The notes: generated by a model not told the origin, from the sequence alone. 64,000 bases of DNA from Skermanella aerolata KACC 11604 (GCF_000936425.1 NZ_AVFK01000016.1:101928-165927); one strand, 5' to 3'. Shown: positions 53,334 to 62,164, counted from the stretch's first letter. Numbers and translations: made by a program.

Positions 53334-54007
53334 GACAGCACCCTCAGCAAATCGGTGGAACGGGCGACGGCGCCGAAGACCCCGCCCTGCATCTTGACCA
53401 TCTTGACGGCCGCCTCGTGGTTGCCCCGGTCGGTGGCGCCGCAGCAGTCCTCCAGCAGCAGGCATTCGTAGCCGCGGTCGTTGGCTTCCCGCATCGTGGT
53501 GTGGACGCAGACATCGGTCGTGATGCCGGTCAGGACGATATTGCGGATGCCACGCTGGCGCAGCATCAGGTCGAGGTCGGTGGCGCAGAAGCTGCCTTTG
53601 CCCGGCTTGTCGATCACCGGCTCGCCGGGGAGGGGAGCCAGTTCCGGGATGATGTCCCAACCCGGCTCGCCCCGGACCAGGATGCGCCCGCACGGTCCCG
53701 GATCGCCGATGCCGGCGCCGATCCTTTGCGACCGCCAGCGCTTGTTGGCCGGCAGGTCGGCAAGGTCGGGCCGGTGGCCCTCCCGCGTGTGAAAGATCGT
53801 GAAGCCGCCTTGACGCATCGCCGCCATCAGCCGCGCTATCGGCTCGATCGGGGCACGGGTCAGTGACAGGTCGTAGCCCATGGCATCGACATAGCCGCCC
53901 TTGCCGCAGAAATCGGTCTGCATGTCGATCACGATCAGGGCGGTATTGGCGGGCCGGAAGTCGCCGTCATAGGGCCAGGGATAGGGATCGGAGTCGATAT
54001 GTGTCAT
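53330..54007 (-). CDS. biuH: Biuret hydrolase (BiuH-type isochorismatase-family amidohydrolase)
   Basis: 225 residues. It hydrolyses biuret to allophanate and ammonia. The triad is Asp28 ([16 protein letters not shown]), Lys134 ([10 protein letters not shown]) and Cys167 (TDVCVHTT). These positions are offset by exactly 8 from the Asp36, Lys142, Cys175 triad I recall for Rhizobium leguminosarum BiuH. Long diagnostic segments also match what I know of BiuH: DADPYPWPY-like N-terminus (here [10 protein letters not shown]), [20 protein letters not shown] and [15 protein letters not shown]. The start overlaps the permease stop by 4 bp (54004-54007) and the stop overlaps the ATPase start by 4 bp, so it is embedded within the transporter operon. 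Confidence 0.87.
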   Translation of the reverse strand: MTHIDSDPYPWPYDGDFRPANTALIVIDMQTDFCGKGGYVDAMGYDLSLTRAPIEPIARLMAAMRQGGFTIFHTREGHRPDLADLPANKRWRSQRIGAGIGDPGPCGRILVRGEPGWDIIPELAPLPGEPVIDKPGKGSFCATDLDLMLRQRGIRNIVLTGITTDVCVHTTMREANDRGYECLLLEDCCGATDRGNHEAAVKMVKMQGGVFGAVARSTDLLRVLS

Positions 54008-54924
54008 TTCGTGATACTCAGTTCGCCCGGAGCGCCGGCCAGGGTACGGGTCGGCGAGCAGGTCGCGATCATGATGACCAGCGTCAGCACATAGGGAGCG
54101 GCGTTGAACAGGTAGTATCCCTGACTGACGCCGACGGACTGGAGCGCCGGACCGAGAGCGCCGGCGCCGCCGAACAGCAATGCGGCGCCCAGGCACCGGA
54201 TCGGATGCCAGCGCGCGAAGATCACCAGCGCCACCGCCATCAGCCCCTGTCCGCTCGACAGGCCTTCGTTCCAGCTTCCCGGATAGTAGAGCGACAGGAA
54301 CGAACCGCCGATCCCCGCCAGGAAACCGCCGGCCATGGTGGCGGCCAACCGGACCAGATCGACCGAATAGCCCATGGCGCGGGCGGCGTCGGCGCTGTCG
54401 CCGACCGTCCGGACGATCAGCCCCCAGCGCGTGTTAGTCAGCACCCAGAGCAGGAAGGGTGCCAGCAGCAATCCGATGACGAACAGCACGTTGATCTGCA
54501 GGGCCGCGCGCACCTGCGGCACGTCGCTCCACCAGCCGAAATCGATGGCGGGCAGGATCGGCGCCTGCGGCTGGATGAAGGCCTTGCCCAGGAAGAAGGC
54601 CAGTCCGGTCCCCAGCAGCATCAGCGCGATGCCGACCGCGATGTCGTTGACCCGCGGTAGGCTGCAAATCGCCGCATGAAGCATGCCAAACAGCGCCCCC
54701 GCCACACCGGCGACCAGCACGCCCAACCAGGGCGATCCCGTCAGGTACGAGATCGCGTAGCCGCTCATGGCGCCCATCACCAGTGTGCCTTCGAGCCCCA
54801 GGTTGATGCGCCCGCTCTTCTCCGTCAGCAACTCGCCCAGGCTGACGAACAGGAAGGGGGTACTGACCCGGATCGCACCGGCCAACACTGCCAGCACCAC
54901 GCCCCACCAGCCGAGATCTTCCAT
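54004..54924 (-). CDS. BMP-type ABC transporter permease, second subunit
   Basis: 306 residues and eight to nine membrane segments. It belongs to the branched-chain/RbsC-like permease family, as in the YufQ/NupQ permeases of nucleoside importers. The glycine-rich segment [21 protein letters not shown] and the motif [19 protein letters not shown] are family signatures; the latter contains the conserved Gly-Glu. It overlaps the BiuH-like start by 4 bp and follows the other permease by 3 bp. Confidence 0.9.
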   Translation of the reverse strand: MEDLGWWGVVLAVLAGAIRVSTPFLFVSLGELLTEKSGRINLGLEGTLVMGAMSGYAISYLTGSPWLGVLVAGVAGALFGMLHAAICSLPRVNDIAVGIALMLLGTGLAFFLGKAFIQPQAPILPAIDFGWWSDVPQVRAALQINVLFVIGLLLAPFLLWVLTNTRWGLIVRTVGDSADAARAMGYSVDLVRLAATMAGGFLAGIGGSFLSLYYPGSWNEGLSSGQGLMAVALVIFARWHPIRCLGAALLFGGAGALGPALQSVGVSQGYYLFNAAPYVLTLVIMIATCSPTRTLAGAPGELSITK

Positions 54925-54927
54925 GGC

Positions 54928-56031
54928 CTAGCCCCTCGGTTGAAAGATGCGGAACCGGCCATACAGCGTGTCGCTGGCCAGGATCATGACGAAGGCGATG
55001 CCCTGGAGCACCAGGATGGTGGCGTCGGGCAGATCGAGCCGGCGCTGGAGCAGCCCGCCGCTGGCGGCGATCCCGCCGAACATCAGGGCTACCGGGATGA
55101 CTGCCAGCGGGTTCTGCCGGGCGATGAAGGCGATCAGGATGCCGGTATAGCCGTAGCCGGCCACCAGCGAGGCCTTGGCGCTGCCATGCACCGCCGCCAC
55201 CTCGACCATCCCTGCCAGCCCCGCCGACGCTCCGGCCAGGAAGCAGGTGATCATGCTGAGCGTGGTGACCGACAATCCTGCCATCCGGGCCGCCCGGACG
55301 TTGCCGCCGACCATCCGCGCCCCGAAGCCGAACGTCGTCCTTTGCATCAGGACATAGGCGGCAAGGCAGGCGATCAGCCCGAACACCAGCCCCCAGTGGA
55401 CGTCCAGCCCTGGAATGGAGCCGATCATGTTGGCCTCGCCCAGCGGCGGGGTGGAGGGCTTGTTGAGGCTGGCCGGATCGCGCAACGGTCCTTCGACCAT
55501 GTGGTTCATCAAGGCGATCGCGATATAGGCCAGCAGCAGGCTGGAGATCGTCTCGTTGACGCCCCTGAACTGCCGCAGCGCTCCGGCCAGTGCTATCCAC
55601 GCGCCGCCCGCCGCCATGCCGGCCATGGCCATCAGGCCGAGCAGCAGCCATGGTGGAACGCCGATCAGGGCGGCGCCGACAGCGGCGGAGACGAGGCCGC
55701 CCATCACCAGTGCTCCCTCGCCGCCGATGATGACGAGGCCCAGCTTGGCCGGCAGCGCCACGCACAGCGCGGTCAGCAGCAGCGGGGCTGTCCGCTGCAA
55801 GGTGTTTTGCCAGGAGAACCAGGTGCCGAAGGCGCCCCGGTACATCAGTGAGTAGGTTTCCAGCGGGTCGGCCCCGGCGGCCGCCACGAAGAGGCCGAAG
55901 ACGATGGCCGTCGCCAGCAGTGCTCCGACCGGGATGAGGATGGCCTCGGCGCCCCGACGCACCGAGTCGAGCGAGAAGCCGGGGAACAGCGGTGACGCCG
56001 TCCGGGGCAGGCGGGCGATCTGGTCGACCAT
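54928..56031 (-). CDS. BMP-type ABC transporter permease, first subunit
   Basis: About 367 residues with ten or so membrane segments, the YufP/NupP-type partner. It contains RTAPLLLTALCVALPAKLGL and IIGGEGALVMGGLVSAAVGA, the conserved core of this permease family, and the later NVRAARMAGLSV loop. ATG at 56031 (MVDQIARL) is chosen. It lies 11 bp downstream of the binding protein gene. Confidence 0.9.
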   Translation of the reverse strand: MVDQIARLPRTASPLFPGFSLDSVRRGAEAILIPVGALLATAIVFGLFVAAAGADPLETYSLMYRGAFGTWFSWQNTLQRTAPLLLTALCVALPAKLGLVIIGGEGALVMGGLVSAAVGAALIGVPPWLLLGLMAMAGMAAGGAWIALAGALRQFRGVNETISSLLLAYIAIALMNHMVEGPLRDPASLNKPSTPPLGEANMIGSIPGLDVHWGLVFGLIACLAAYVLMQRTTFGFGARMVGGNVRAARMAGLSVTTLSMITCFLAGASAGLAGMVEVAAVHGSAKASLVAGYGYTGILIAFIARQNPLAVIPVALMFGGIAASGGLLQRRLDLPDATILVLQGIAFVMILASDTLYGRFRIFQPRG

Positions 56032-56042
56032 CGTCCCGGCCC

Positions 56043-57185
56043 TCAGGAGGTCGAGCCGATGACGCCCTCGGTCAGCCAGTCCATCCCTTCCAGCCACATG
56101 TCGGTCTGGCCATAGGATTGCCCGGCGGCGATGATCTCCTTACCGGCGTTGGTCCTGATCGGGCCGGCGAAGATCGGGAAGTCGCCCGCCATCATTTTCG
56201 CCTTGACCGCTTCGGACGCCGCCTTCGACTCGGGACTGACGGCGGGACCATAGGCGGAGGTCTTGATGAAGCCGTCCTTCATCCCGCCCCGGACAAACTG
56301 TCCCGGCTTCTCGCCCGCCTTGGTCTTCTCGACGAAGTCCTTGTACACGGTGATCCAGTTCCACTCGGCGCCGGTCAGGTAGCCCTTGGGCGCCAGCGGC
56401 GCCTGATTGGCATGGTAGCCGCAGGTGTAGATGCCGCGCCGCTCTGATGTCTCCACCACCACCTTGGGACTGTCCACGTGGCAGGTGATGACGTCGACGC
56501 CGGCATTGACCAGCCCGTTGGTCGCCTCCGCCTCCTTGACCGGCATCGACCAGTCGCCGGTGAAGATCACCTGCGTGGTGATCGTCGGGTCGACCGAGCG
56601 GGCGCCCAGCGTGAAGGCGTTGATGTTGCGCAGCACCTGGGGGATCGGCTTGGCCGCGACGAAGCCCAGCTTCTTCGACTTGGTGGCATGGCCGGCGGCG
56701 ATGCCGTTGAGATACTGACCCTCGTCGATATAGCCGAAATAGCTGCCGGTGTTGGCGGGATGGACGCCGGCCTTGAACATGCCGCCGCAGTGGCGGAACT
56801 CGATATCCGGGTACTTCTGCGCCACTTTCAGCATGTGCGGGTCGAAGTAGCCGAACGATGTCGGGAAGACCAACGTCGCGTCGTCCAGGCTGATCATGCT
56901 TTCCATGGTCTTCTGGACGTCGGAGGTCTCCGCGACCTTCTCTTCCTCGACCACCTTGACGCCGCTCATCTTGCGCAGGATGGCAGCCGCTTCGGCATGG
57001 GCTTGGTTGTAGCCGAAGTCGTCGCGCGGCCCGACATAGATGAACCCGACGGTCAGGTTCTTCGCGGCCAGTGCGGACGGGAACGGCGATCCGCCTGAGA
57101 GGGCGCCGGGCAGGGCGGTACCGGCTGCGGTGCCGGCCAGCAGGCCCAAGGCAGTGCGGCGTGAAATGCCATGATGTCCCTTCAT
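56043..57185 (-). CDS. BMP-family ABC transporter substrate-binding protein
   Basis: About 380 residues. It has a twin-arginine-like signal (ISRRTALGLLAGTAAGTALP) before the mature protein starting near KNLTVGFIYVGPRDDFGYNQAHA, the basic membrane protein (BMP/Med) signature. A later RRGIYTCGYHANQAPLAPKG segment belongs to the ligand-binding lobe, and an unusual number of Cys residues lie in the middle. The family normally binds nucleosides; the neighbouring biuret and allophanate genes suggest a ureide such as triuret, biuret or cyanurate. ATG at 57185 has GGAGG 7 bp upstream. It is the first gene of the operon. Confidence 0.9.
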   Translation of the reverse strand: MKGHHGISRRTALGLLAGTAAGTALPGALSGGSPFPSALAAKNLTVGFIYVGPRDDFGYNQAHAEAAAILRKMSGVKVVEEEKVAETSDVQKTMESMISLDDATLVFPTSFGYFDPHMLKVAQKYPDIEFRHCGGMFKAGVHPANTGSYFGYIDEGQYLNGIAAGHATKSKKLGFVAAKPIPQVLRNINAFTLGARSVDPTITTQVIFTGDWSMPVKEAEATNGLVNAGVDVITCHVDSPKVVVETSERRGIYTCGYHANQAPLAPKGYLTGAEWNWITVYKDFVEKTKAGEKPGQFVRGGMKDGFIKTSAYGPAVSPESKAASEAVKAKMMAGDFPIFAGPIRTNAGKEIIAAGQSYGQTDMWLEGMDWLTEGVIGSTS

Positions 57186-57230
57186 CAGCACCCTCCATCC
57201 TGATCAGATTATTCGTTGATGCGAGGAATA

Positions 57231-57247
57231 TTGCAAAAGGCATACCA
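57231..57247 (-). promoter_or_regulatory. Candidate sigma-54 (-24/-12) promoter of the importer-hydrolase operon
   Basis: The minus strand reads TGGTATG-CCTT-TTGCAA (57247 down to 57231). The GG and GC dinucleotides are separated by 10 bases, as required for RpoN promoters, and the -12 TTGCA is exact. A start site near 57221 leaves about 36 nt to the binding-protein ATG at 57185, with GGAGG in between. Confidence 0.6.
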
Positions 57248-57350
57248 TCGGCTCTTTGCCGCATTGCAGCGGGATTCGCGGTATTGGCCCGTTCGCGCCA
57301 TGCCCAGACCTTGGGCGAAGTCTTGTGTTAGAGACTAAAATTTATGCAAT

Positions 57351-57366
57351 ATAGGCAGATGCCTAT
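57351..57366. promoter_or_regulatory. Perfect inverted repeat in the atzF / importer divergent region
   Basis: ATAGGCA-GA-TGCCTAT is a perfect 16-bp inverted repeat. It lies 166 bp upstream of the BMP gene start and about 94 bp upstream of atzF. It may be an operator, or an activator site, for either divergent promoter; the protein is unknown. Confidence 0.4.
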
Positions 57367-57408
57367 GTTCAACTTCATTATCATATTGAATTACAACAAT
57401 AAAAATAT

Positions 57409-57424
57409 TGGCGTAGTGTATGCA
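57409..57424 (+). promoter_or_regulatory. Candidate sigma-54 promoter of atzF
   Basis: The sequence TGGCGTA-GTGT-ATGCA has GG (57410-57411) and GC (57422-57423) separated by 10 bases. The match to TGGCACG-N4-TTGCA is good at the GG and GC positions but the rest is imperfect. A start near 57435 would leave 25 nt before the atzF ATG at 57460. Confidence 0.45.
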
Positions 57425-57436
57425 TGATCGCATACA
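57417..57436. promoter_or_regulatory. Inverted repeat overlapping the atzF -12 region, candidate GntR operator
   Basis: TGTATGC and GCATACA are perfect 7-bp arms around 6 bp. It covers the proposed -12 element and start site, the position expected for a repressor. The TGTATNC-type arms resemble operators of FCD-subfamily GntR proteins, and a GntR gene of that group lies 2.3 kb downstream. Confidence 0.45.
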
Positions 57437-57459
57437 GGATTTTTGGGAGCGCTTGAGCG

Positions 57460-59271
57460 ATGATCGACACGAGTCTGGACCTGACGACGCTGGCCGATGG
57501 CTATGACAGCGGTGTGCTGAGCGTCACGGCCGTCATGGAAACCGTCCTGGCCCGGATCGAAGCAGCCGGCGACGATCATGTCTGGATCGCGCGGTGCTGT
57601 GCCGAGGAAGTGCTGGGCCGGGCAGCGCGTCTCGACGCCATGCCGCGGGAAGAGGCGGCGGCGCTGCCGCTGTTCGGCATTCCCTTCGCGGTCAAGGACA
57701 ACATCGACGTAGCCGGCATCCCGACGACGGCCGCCTGTCCCGATTTCGCCTATACCCCCGAGCGGACGGCGACCGTGGTCCAGCGCCTGCGGGACGCCGG
57801 CGCCGTTCTGATAGGCAAGACCAACCTGGACCAGTTCGCCACCGGCCTCGTCGGCGTCCGCTCGCCCTATGGCGTGCCGCGCAACCCATTCGACGCGCGC
57901 TACGTTCCGGGCGGATCGAGTTCCGGCTCGGCTGTCGCGGTGTCGTCCGGGCTGGTCAGCTTCTCGCTCGGCACCGATACGGCGGGATCGGGCCGGGTGC
58001 CGGCGGCTTTCAACAACATCGTCGGCCTCAAGCCGACCAGGGGCGCACTGAGCACATCGGGCGTCGTCCCGGCCTGCCGCTCGCTCGACTGCGTCTCGAT
58101 CTTCGCATTGACCAGCGACGATGCCGCCGCCGTCTTCGACGTCGCCTGCGCCTTCGATCCGCAGGACCCCTATTCCCGCCCGCTTCGGGACGAGCCGCTG
58201 CCGGCGTCCTTCCGCTTCGGGGTGCCGCAGGCCGCCAACCTTCATTTCTTCGGCGACGAGGCATCCGAGGCGCTGTTCGCCACCGCCGTCGAGCGGCTGA
58301 CCGCCTTGGGCGGACACCCCGTCGCCATCGATTTCGCACCTTTCCGCGAAACGGCAGAACTGCTCTACAGCGGTCCCTGGGTGGCGGAGCGGATGGCGGC
58401 GATCGAGCCGTTCCTCCGTTCCCATCCCGACAGCATCCATCCCGTCACCTATGCCATCACCTCCAACGCCGACCGCTACAACGCTGTCGATACCTTCCGT
58501 GCGATGTACAGGCTGGAGGAGTTGCGCCGTGCCGCATCCGCCGTGTGGAAGACCATGGATGTCCTGCTGGTGCCGACGGCGGGGACGATCTACACCGTCG
58601 ATCAGCTCGAAGCTGATCCGGTGGCGCTCAACTCCAATCTCGGCGCCTACACCAACTTCACCAACCTGCTCGACCTGTCGGCCATCGCCGTTCCCAACGG
58701 CTTCGGCCCCCTGGGCCTACCGCTGGGCGTCACGTTCATAGCACCGGCCTGCCATGACCGGGCCCTGGCTGATCTTGGCGCCCGCTGGCAGGCGGAGACG
58801 GGATTGACGCTGGGGGCGACCGGGGCGGAATGCCCGCCGCCCAAGGGGCAGTCCGTTTCCTCCTCCGGCATCAGCGTCGCCGTAGTCGGCGGCCATATGG
58901 AAGGATTGCCCCTCAACCACGAGCTTCTGGAGCTTGGCGCCCGCAAGCTGGCCGCCGTCCGGACCGAGCCGGCATATCGCCTGTACGCGCTTCCGGGCTT
59001 CAACCCACCCAGGCCGGGCCTGCTGCGCGTGGCCGACGGGGATGGTCATGCGATCGAGGCGGAGGTCTGGGAAATCCCGGTGGCGCGTTTCGGCGAGTTC
59101 ATGGCCCGGATCCAGTCGCCGCTCGGCATCGGCACCGTCCAGATCCAGCGGATGGGAGCCGTCAAGGGCTTCCTGTGCGAGAGCCGAGGGACGGCCGGGG
59201 CCGAGGATATTTCGCATTATGGCGGATGGCGCGCCTATGCGGCGGACCGGCTTCAAGCCACGACAAAGTAG
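57460..59271 (+). CDS. atzF: Allophanate hydrolase
   Basis: 603 residues, the full length of two-domain allophanate hydrolases. It converts allophanate to ammonia and CO2. The amidase-signature domain has the Ser-cisSer-Lys set at Lys79 (FAVKDN), Ser153 (GGSSSGS) and Ser177 (GTDTAGSGR); this spacing matches the AtzF triad as I recall it. The C-terminal domain (about 465-595, GHMEGLPLNHELLELGA to GFLCESRG) is the AtzF-type cyclase-fold module. No biotin carboxylase or urea carboxylase is adjacent, so it serves biuret or carboxybiuret rather than urea amidolyase. It starts its own unit from a -24/-12-like promoter, opposite the importer. Confidence 0.94.
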   Translation: MIDTSLDLTTLADGYDSGVLSVTAVMETVLARIEAAGDDHVWIARCCAEEVLGRAARLDAMPREEAAALPLFGIPFAVKDNIDVAGIPTTAACPDFAYTPERTATVVQRLRDAGAVLIGKTNLDQFATGLVGVRSPYGVPRNPFDARYVPGGSSSGSAVAVSSGLVSFSLGTDTAGSGRVPAAFNNIVGLKPTRGALSTSGVVPACRSLDCVSIFALTSDDAAAVFDVACAFDPQDPYSRPLRDEPLPASFRFGVPQAANLHFFGDEASEALFATAVERLTALGGHPVAIDFAPFRETAELLYSGPWVAERMAAIEPFLRSHPDSIHPVTYAITSNADRYNAVDTFRAMYRLEELRRAASAVWKTMDVLLVPTAGTIYTVDQLEADPVALNSNLGAYTNFTNLLDLSAIAVPNGFGPLGLPLGVTFIAPACHDRALADLGARWQAETGLTLGATGAECPPPKGQSVSSSGISVAVVGGHMEGLPLNHELLELGARKLAAVRTEPAYRLYALPGFNPPRPGLLRVADGDGHAIEAEVWEIPVARFGEFMARIQSPLGIGTVQIQRMGAVKGFLCESRGTAGAEDISHYGGWRAYAADRLQATTK

Positions 59272-59402
59272 CGGTCGAGGGCATTACGGACTTGCGCAAC
59301 GGCCTCCGGTGCAGCAACACGGAGGGCCAGCCCGATGCCGTCCTGCCGAAGCGCTGCATCATTATCGGGTACGAGCCGCCGCAACTGTATGTCGAGACTG
59401 TG

Positions 59403-59657
59403 ATGACCCCCAACGAAATCGCCAGGGTTCAGGATTATCTCCGCCGGACTTTCGGAAACGACCGGATCACCATCGTGCCTCCGCCCAAGCGCGGCGCGCC
59501 GATCGAAATGCTGATCGGCGACGAGTTCATCGGAGTGGTCCACCGTGACGAGGATGAAGGGGAGGTATCTTACGACCTCCACATCACCATCCTGTCCGAG
59601 GATCTGCCCCCCGCCAGCGCAGTGCCGGCCGGGACCAAGGGTAAGCCGACGCGCTGA
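59403..59657 (+). CDS. DUF3126 family protein
   Basis: About 84 residues. It starts MTPNEIARVQDYLRRTFGND, the DUF3126 signature, followed by IGDEFIGVVHRDEDEGEVSY. This small family is widespread in alphaproteobacteria and has no established function. It lies 131 bp after atzF and 40 bp before the convergent gntR stop, so it interrupts the ureide cluster. It may be a host gene captured in the cluster rather than a pathway component. The start is ATG at 59403 with only a weak ribosome site. Confidence 0.85.
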   Translation: MTPNEIARVQDYLRRTFGNDRITIVPPPKRGAPIEMLIGDEFIGVVHRDEDEGEVSYDLHITILSEDLPPASAVPAGTKGKPTR

Positions 59658-59697
59658 TCCGCGCGTAATTCAATCCGTCCTGCGCGGGCGCCGCCGG

Positions 59698-60399
59698 TCA
59701 GCGGCGCCCGCCGCCCGCCAGTGCCTTGGCCTCGCGGCCTTCCTCCGCCAGATAGTCGCCGAAGGCATGCTCGACGGTCGCCAGATGGGCGCGCATCGCC
59801 TTGAAGGCACTGTCGCCGTCGCCGCGCACGATCGCGGTGACGATCTGGTCGTGCTCGGCGAAGGATTTCGCCATGCGCCCCAGGTTGCGGAACTGGGCGC
59901 GGGAGAACGGCGACAGGCGCTTGCGCAGGGCCACGGTCGTTTCCGCCAGGAAGCTGTTGTGGCTCCCCTGATAGATCAGGTCGTGGAAACGGATATTGGC
60001 CAGGTGATACTGGTCCGGATCGCCACGCCGGACGAGGTCGCCGACATCGTGATGGACCGCTTCCAGGGTCCGGCGCTCGGTTCCCGTCATCTTCTCCGCC
60101 GCCAGCCTGCCGCACGCGGCTTCCAGTTCGGCCAGCGCTTCGAACAGTTCCGACAGTCCTGTCGTGGTCATCGGCGTCACCAGGGCGCCCTTGTGGGCAC
60201 GCAGGACGACCAGCCCGGTCGAGGAAAGCTGCTTCAATGCTTCGCGGACAGGCGTGCGGGATACGCCGAACCGGTCGGCCAGCTCCTGTTCGTCCAGCCG
60301 GACTCCGGGGAAGACCCGGCCGCTCATGATGTCGTCCGCAATCGCTTCGCGGATCTCGTCCGCCCGCGTGCGCCTTAGTTCGATCCGCTGTTCACTCAC
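59698..60399 (-). CDS. GntR-family regulator, FCD (FadR-like) subfamily
   Basis: About 233 residues. The N-terminal winged helix contains IREAIADDIMSGRVFPG, RLDEQELADRFGVSRTPVRE and ALKQLSSTGLV. The C-terminal all-helical FCD domain includes LAELEAACGRLAAEK and the metal- and ligand-binding His/Asp set around HLANIRFHDLIYQ and AEHDQIVTAI. GTG at 60399 is chosen because upstream frame sequence is unlike protein. It diverges from atzG and probably represses or senses a ureide intermediate to control the cluster. Confidence 0.88.
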   Translation of the reverse strand: MSEQRIELRRTRADEIREAIADDIMSGRVFPGVRLDEQELADRFGVSRTPVREALKQLSSTGLVVLRAHKGALVTPMTTTGLSELFEALAELEAACGRLAAEKMTGTERRTLEAVHHDVGDLVRRGDPDQYHLANIRFHDLIYQGSHNSFLAETTVALRKRLSPFSRAQFRNLGRMAKSFAEHDQIVTAIVRGDGDSAFKAMRAHLATVEHAFGDYLAEEGREAKALAGGGRR

Positions 60400-60514
60400 C
60401 CTGACGCATACTCCAGGTCCTTGAAGGGCCGCCCACAATTTGGGCATCGATGCAACGCTTTGCCAGCGCCGCCGGGCCGCCGCACCCGCTTGCACGCCGC
60501 ATTCCAGCTACATC

Positions 60515-60529
60515 CATGCCAATGGCATG
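60515..60529. promoter_or_regulatory. Inverted repeat over the -24 element of atzG, candidate GntR operator
   Basis: CATGCCA-A-TGGCATG is a perfect 15-bp palindrome in the gntR-atzG divergent region. It overlaps the -24 part of the proposed atzG sigma-54 promoter, so binding would block transcription. Confidence 0.5.
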
Positions 60530-60538
60530 CCGGTTGCT
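60523..60538 (+). promoter_or_regulatory. Candidate sigma-54 promoter of atzG-atzE-atzH
   Basis: TGGCATG-CCGG-TTGCT differs from the consensus TGGCACG-N4-TTGCW at one position. GG (60524-60525) and GC (60536-60537) have the required 10-base separation. A start near 60549 gives a 21-nt leader before the atzG ATG at 60570, containing the GGGAGGG ribosome site. This is the best RpoN-type match seen in the window. Confidence 0.7.
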
Positions 60539-60569
60539 GAGGTATACTCGGCTACACCAGGGAGGGACT

Positions 60570-60803
60570 ATGCCAGATAGCACTTTCGATGCCGTAAAGC
60601 ATGTGGAGCACATGGCCGCGGTCCTTGGTCTCGCCGTCGATCCGGTCTACATGCCCGGAATCGTCGGCAATATGGCCCGCACAGCGGAAATCGCCCGGCT
60701 CGTGACCGATTTTCCCCTGTCGGACGACACGGAAATCGCTCCGACCTTCCATCCGGCCCAGGTCCATCCGGCCATGCCTCATTCAGGGAGCGAAGGCGCA
60801 TGA
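60570..60803 (+). CDS. atzG: AtzG-like (DUF4089) small subunit of the AtzE amidohydrolase
   Basis: 77 residues. It resembles GatC-like/DUF4089 proteins: a helical N-terminus (FDAVKHVEHMAAVLGLAVDP), then VGNMARTAEIARLVTDFPL and a Pro-rich end with EIAPTFHPAQVH. In the cyanuric acid pathway AtzG is required for AtzE stability and activity. It has a near-ideal ribosome site (GGGAGGG). Its last codons overlap the atzE start by 4 bp. Confidence 0.85.
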   Translation: MPDSTFDAVKHVEHMAAVLGLAVDPVYMPGIVGNMARTAEIARLVTDFPLSDDTEIAPTFHPAQVHPAMPHSGSEGA

Positions 60804-62164
60804 TCGGCCGGTCGAGCACGGTGCTGGAGACGGCGGCGGCGGTCCGGAGCGGTGCCGTCAGCGCCATGGACGTGACCCAGGCGGCGCTGTCCCGGATTGC
60901 GGCGGACGATCCCCGACTCGGAGCCTTCACGGAGGTAACGTCCGACCGCGCCCTGGCGCAGGCGGCCAAGGTCGATGCGGCGATGGCGGGAGGCGGCGAT
61001 CCGGGACCATTGGCCGGCGTGCCCTTCGCGGTCAAGAACCTGTTCGACGTCGCCGGGCTGCCGACCCTCGCCGGATCGAAGATCAACGCCGATCATCCGC
61101 CGGCCCCCTCCGACGCCGTACTGATCCGGCGGCTGACCCAGGCAGGGGCCGTGCTGGTCGGCGCGCTCAACATGGGGGAATACGCCTACGACTTCACGGG
61201 AGAGAACTGCCACTACGGCCCATCCCGCAACCCGCACGATCCTTCGCGCATGTCGGGCGGCTCGTCCGGCGGATCGGGCACGGCGGCGGCGGCCGGGTTC
61301 GTTCCGCTGACGCTGGGGTCCGATACCAACGGGTCGATCCGGGTGCCGTCGTCCTTCTGCGGGTTGTTCGGCCTCAAGCCGACCTTCGGCCGCCTCAGCC
61401 GGGAAGGGACCTTCCCCTTCTGCTACAGCCTGGACCATCTGGGGCCGCTGGCCCGATCCGCCGCCGATTTGGCGGCCGCCTACGATGCGATGCTGGACCC
61501 CGCCGGCAAGGACGAGCCGGTAACGCCCGGCCTCGGCCGGGGCGCCGACGGCTTGCGGATCGCCGTCGCGGGCGGCTACTTCGCCAAGGGCGCTCTGCCG
61601 GAAGCCTTCGAGGCGGTGGCGACGGTGGCCGCAAGCCTGGGCGCCACGGAAACGGTGACGATCCCGGAAGCGGCGCGCGCCCGTGCCGCGGCCTATGTCA
61701 TCACCACGGCTGAGGGCGGCAACCTTCATCTGGAGCGGCTGAGGACGCGCGCGGAGGACTTCGATCCCGCCACCCGCGACCGCCTGCTGGCCGGCGCCAT
61801 GGTGCCGTCGTCCTGGTATCTCCAGGCGCAGCGCTTCCGGCGCTGGTACCATGACCGGGTAATGGAACTGTTCGCGAACGTCGATATCATCCTGGCCCCC
61901 GCCACTCCCTGCACCGCGCCGCCGATCGGGCAGGAGACCATGGTGCTGGACGGCGTGGAGATGCTGGTCCGGCCTAATATCGGCATCTTCACCCAGCCCT
62001 TGTCGCTGATCGGCCTGCCCATCGCGGCTGTCCCGGTCCAGCGTCCCGGCGGGCTCCCCATCGGCGTCCAGGTCATCGCGGCGCCCGGCCGGGAAGACCT
62101 GGTCCTGCGGGTTGCCGCCCAATTGGAACTGTCGGGCGTCTGTGCGGCACCGGTCCCGAACTGA
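60800..62164 (+). CDS. atzE: AtzE-family amidohydrolase (1-carboxybiuret hydrolase)
   Basis: 454 residues, an amidase-signature enzyme. The catalytic Lys is K79 (FAVKNLFD), the cis-Ser S155 (SGGSSGGSG) and the nucleophile is near S180 ([11 protein letters not shown]). In Pseudomonas sp. ADP, AtzE with AtzG deaminates 1-carboxybiuret to a dicarboxyurea-type product. The homologue HpxY acts with HpxX and HpxZ in oxalurate use in Klebsiella, so the substrate is not certain from sequence. Here no hpxW is present, while atzF and biuH are, which supports the carboxybiuret role. Confidence 0.87.
   Translation: MIGRSSTVLETAAAVRSGAVSAMDVTQAALSRIAADDPRLGAFTEVTSDRALAQAAKVDAAMAGGGDPGPLAGVPFAVKNLFDVAGLPTLAGSKINADHPPAPSDAVLIRRLTQAGAVLVGALNMGEYAYDFTGENCHYGPSRNPHDPSRMSGGSSGGSGTAAAAGFVPLTLGSDTNGSIRVPSSFCGLFGLKPTFGRLSREGTFPFCYSLDHLGPLARSAADLAAAYDAMLDPAGKDEPVTPGLGRGADGLRIAVAGGYFAKGALPEAFEAVATVAASLGATETVTIPEAARARAAAYVITTAEGGNLHLERLRTRAEDFDPATRDRLLAGAMVPSSWYLQAQRFRRWYHDRVMELFANVDIILAPATPCTAPPIGQETMVLDGVEMLVRPNIGIFTQPLSLIGLPIAAVPVQRPGGLPIGVQVIAAPGREDLVLRVAAQLELSGVCAAPVPN

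Noticed and set aside
51077..57185. Reading the importer operon as an ordinary purine nucleoside uptake system
   Set aside because: The BMP family does fit nucleosides, but two ureide-type hydrolases are embedded in the operon by 4-bp overlaps and atzF diverges from it; no nucleosidase or xanthine gene is present.
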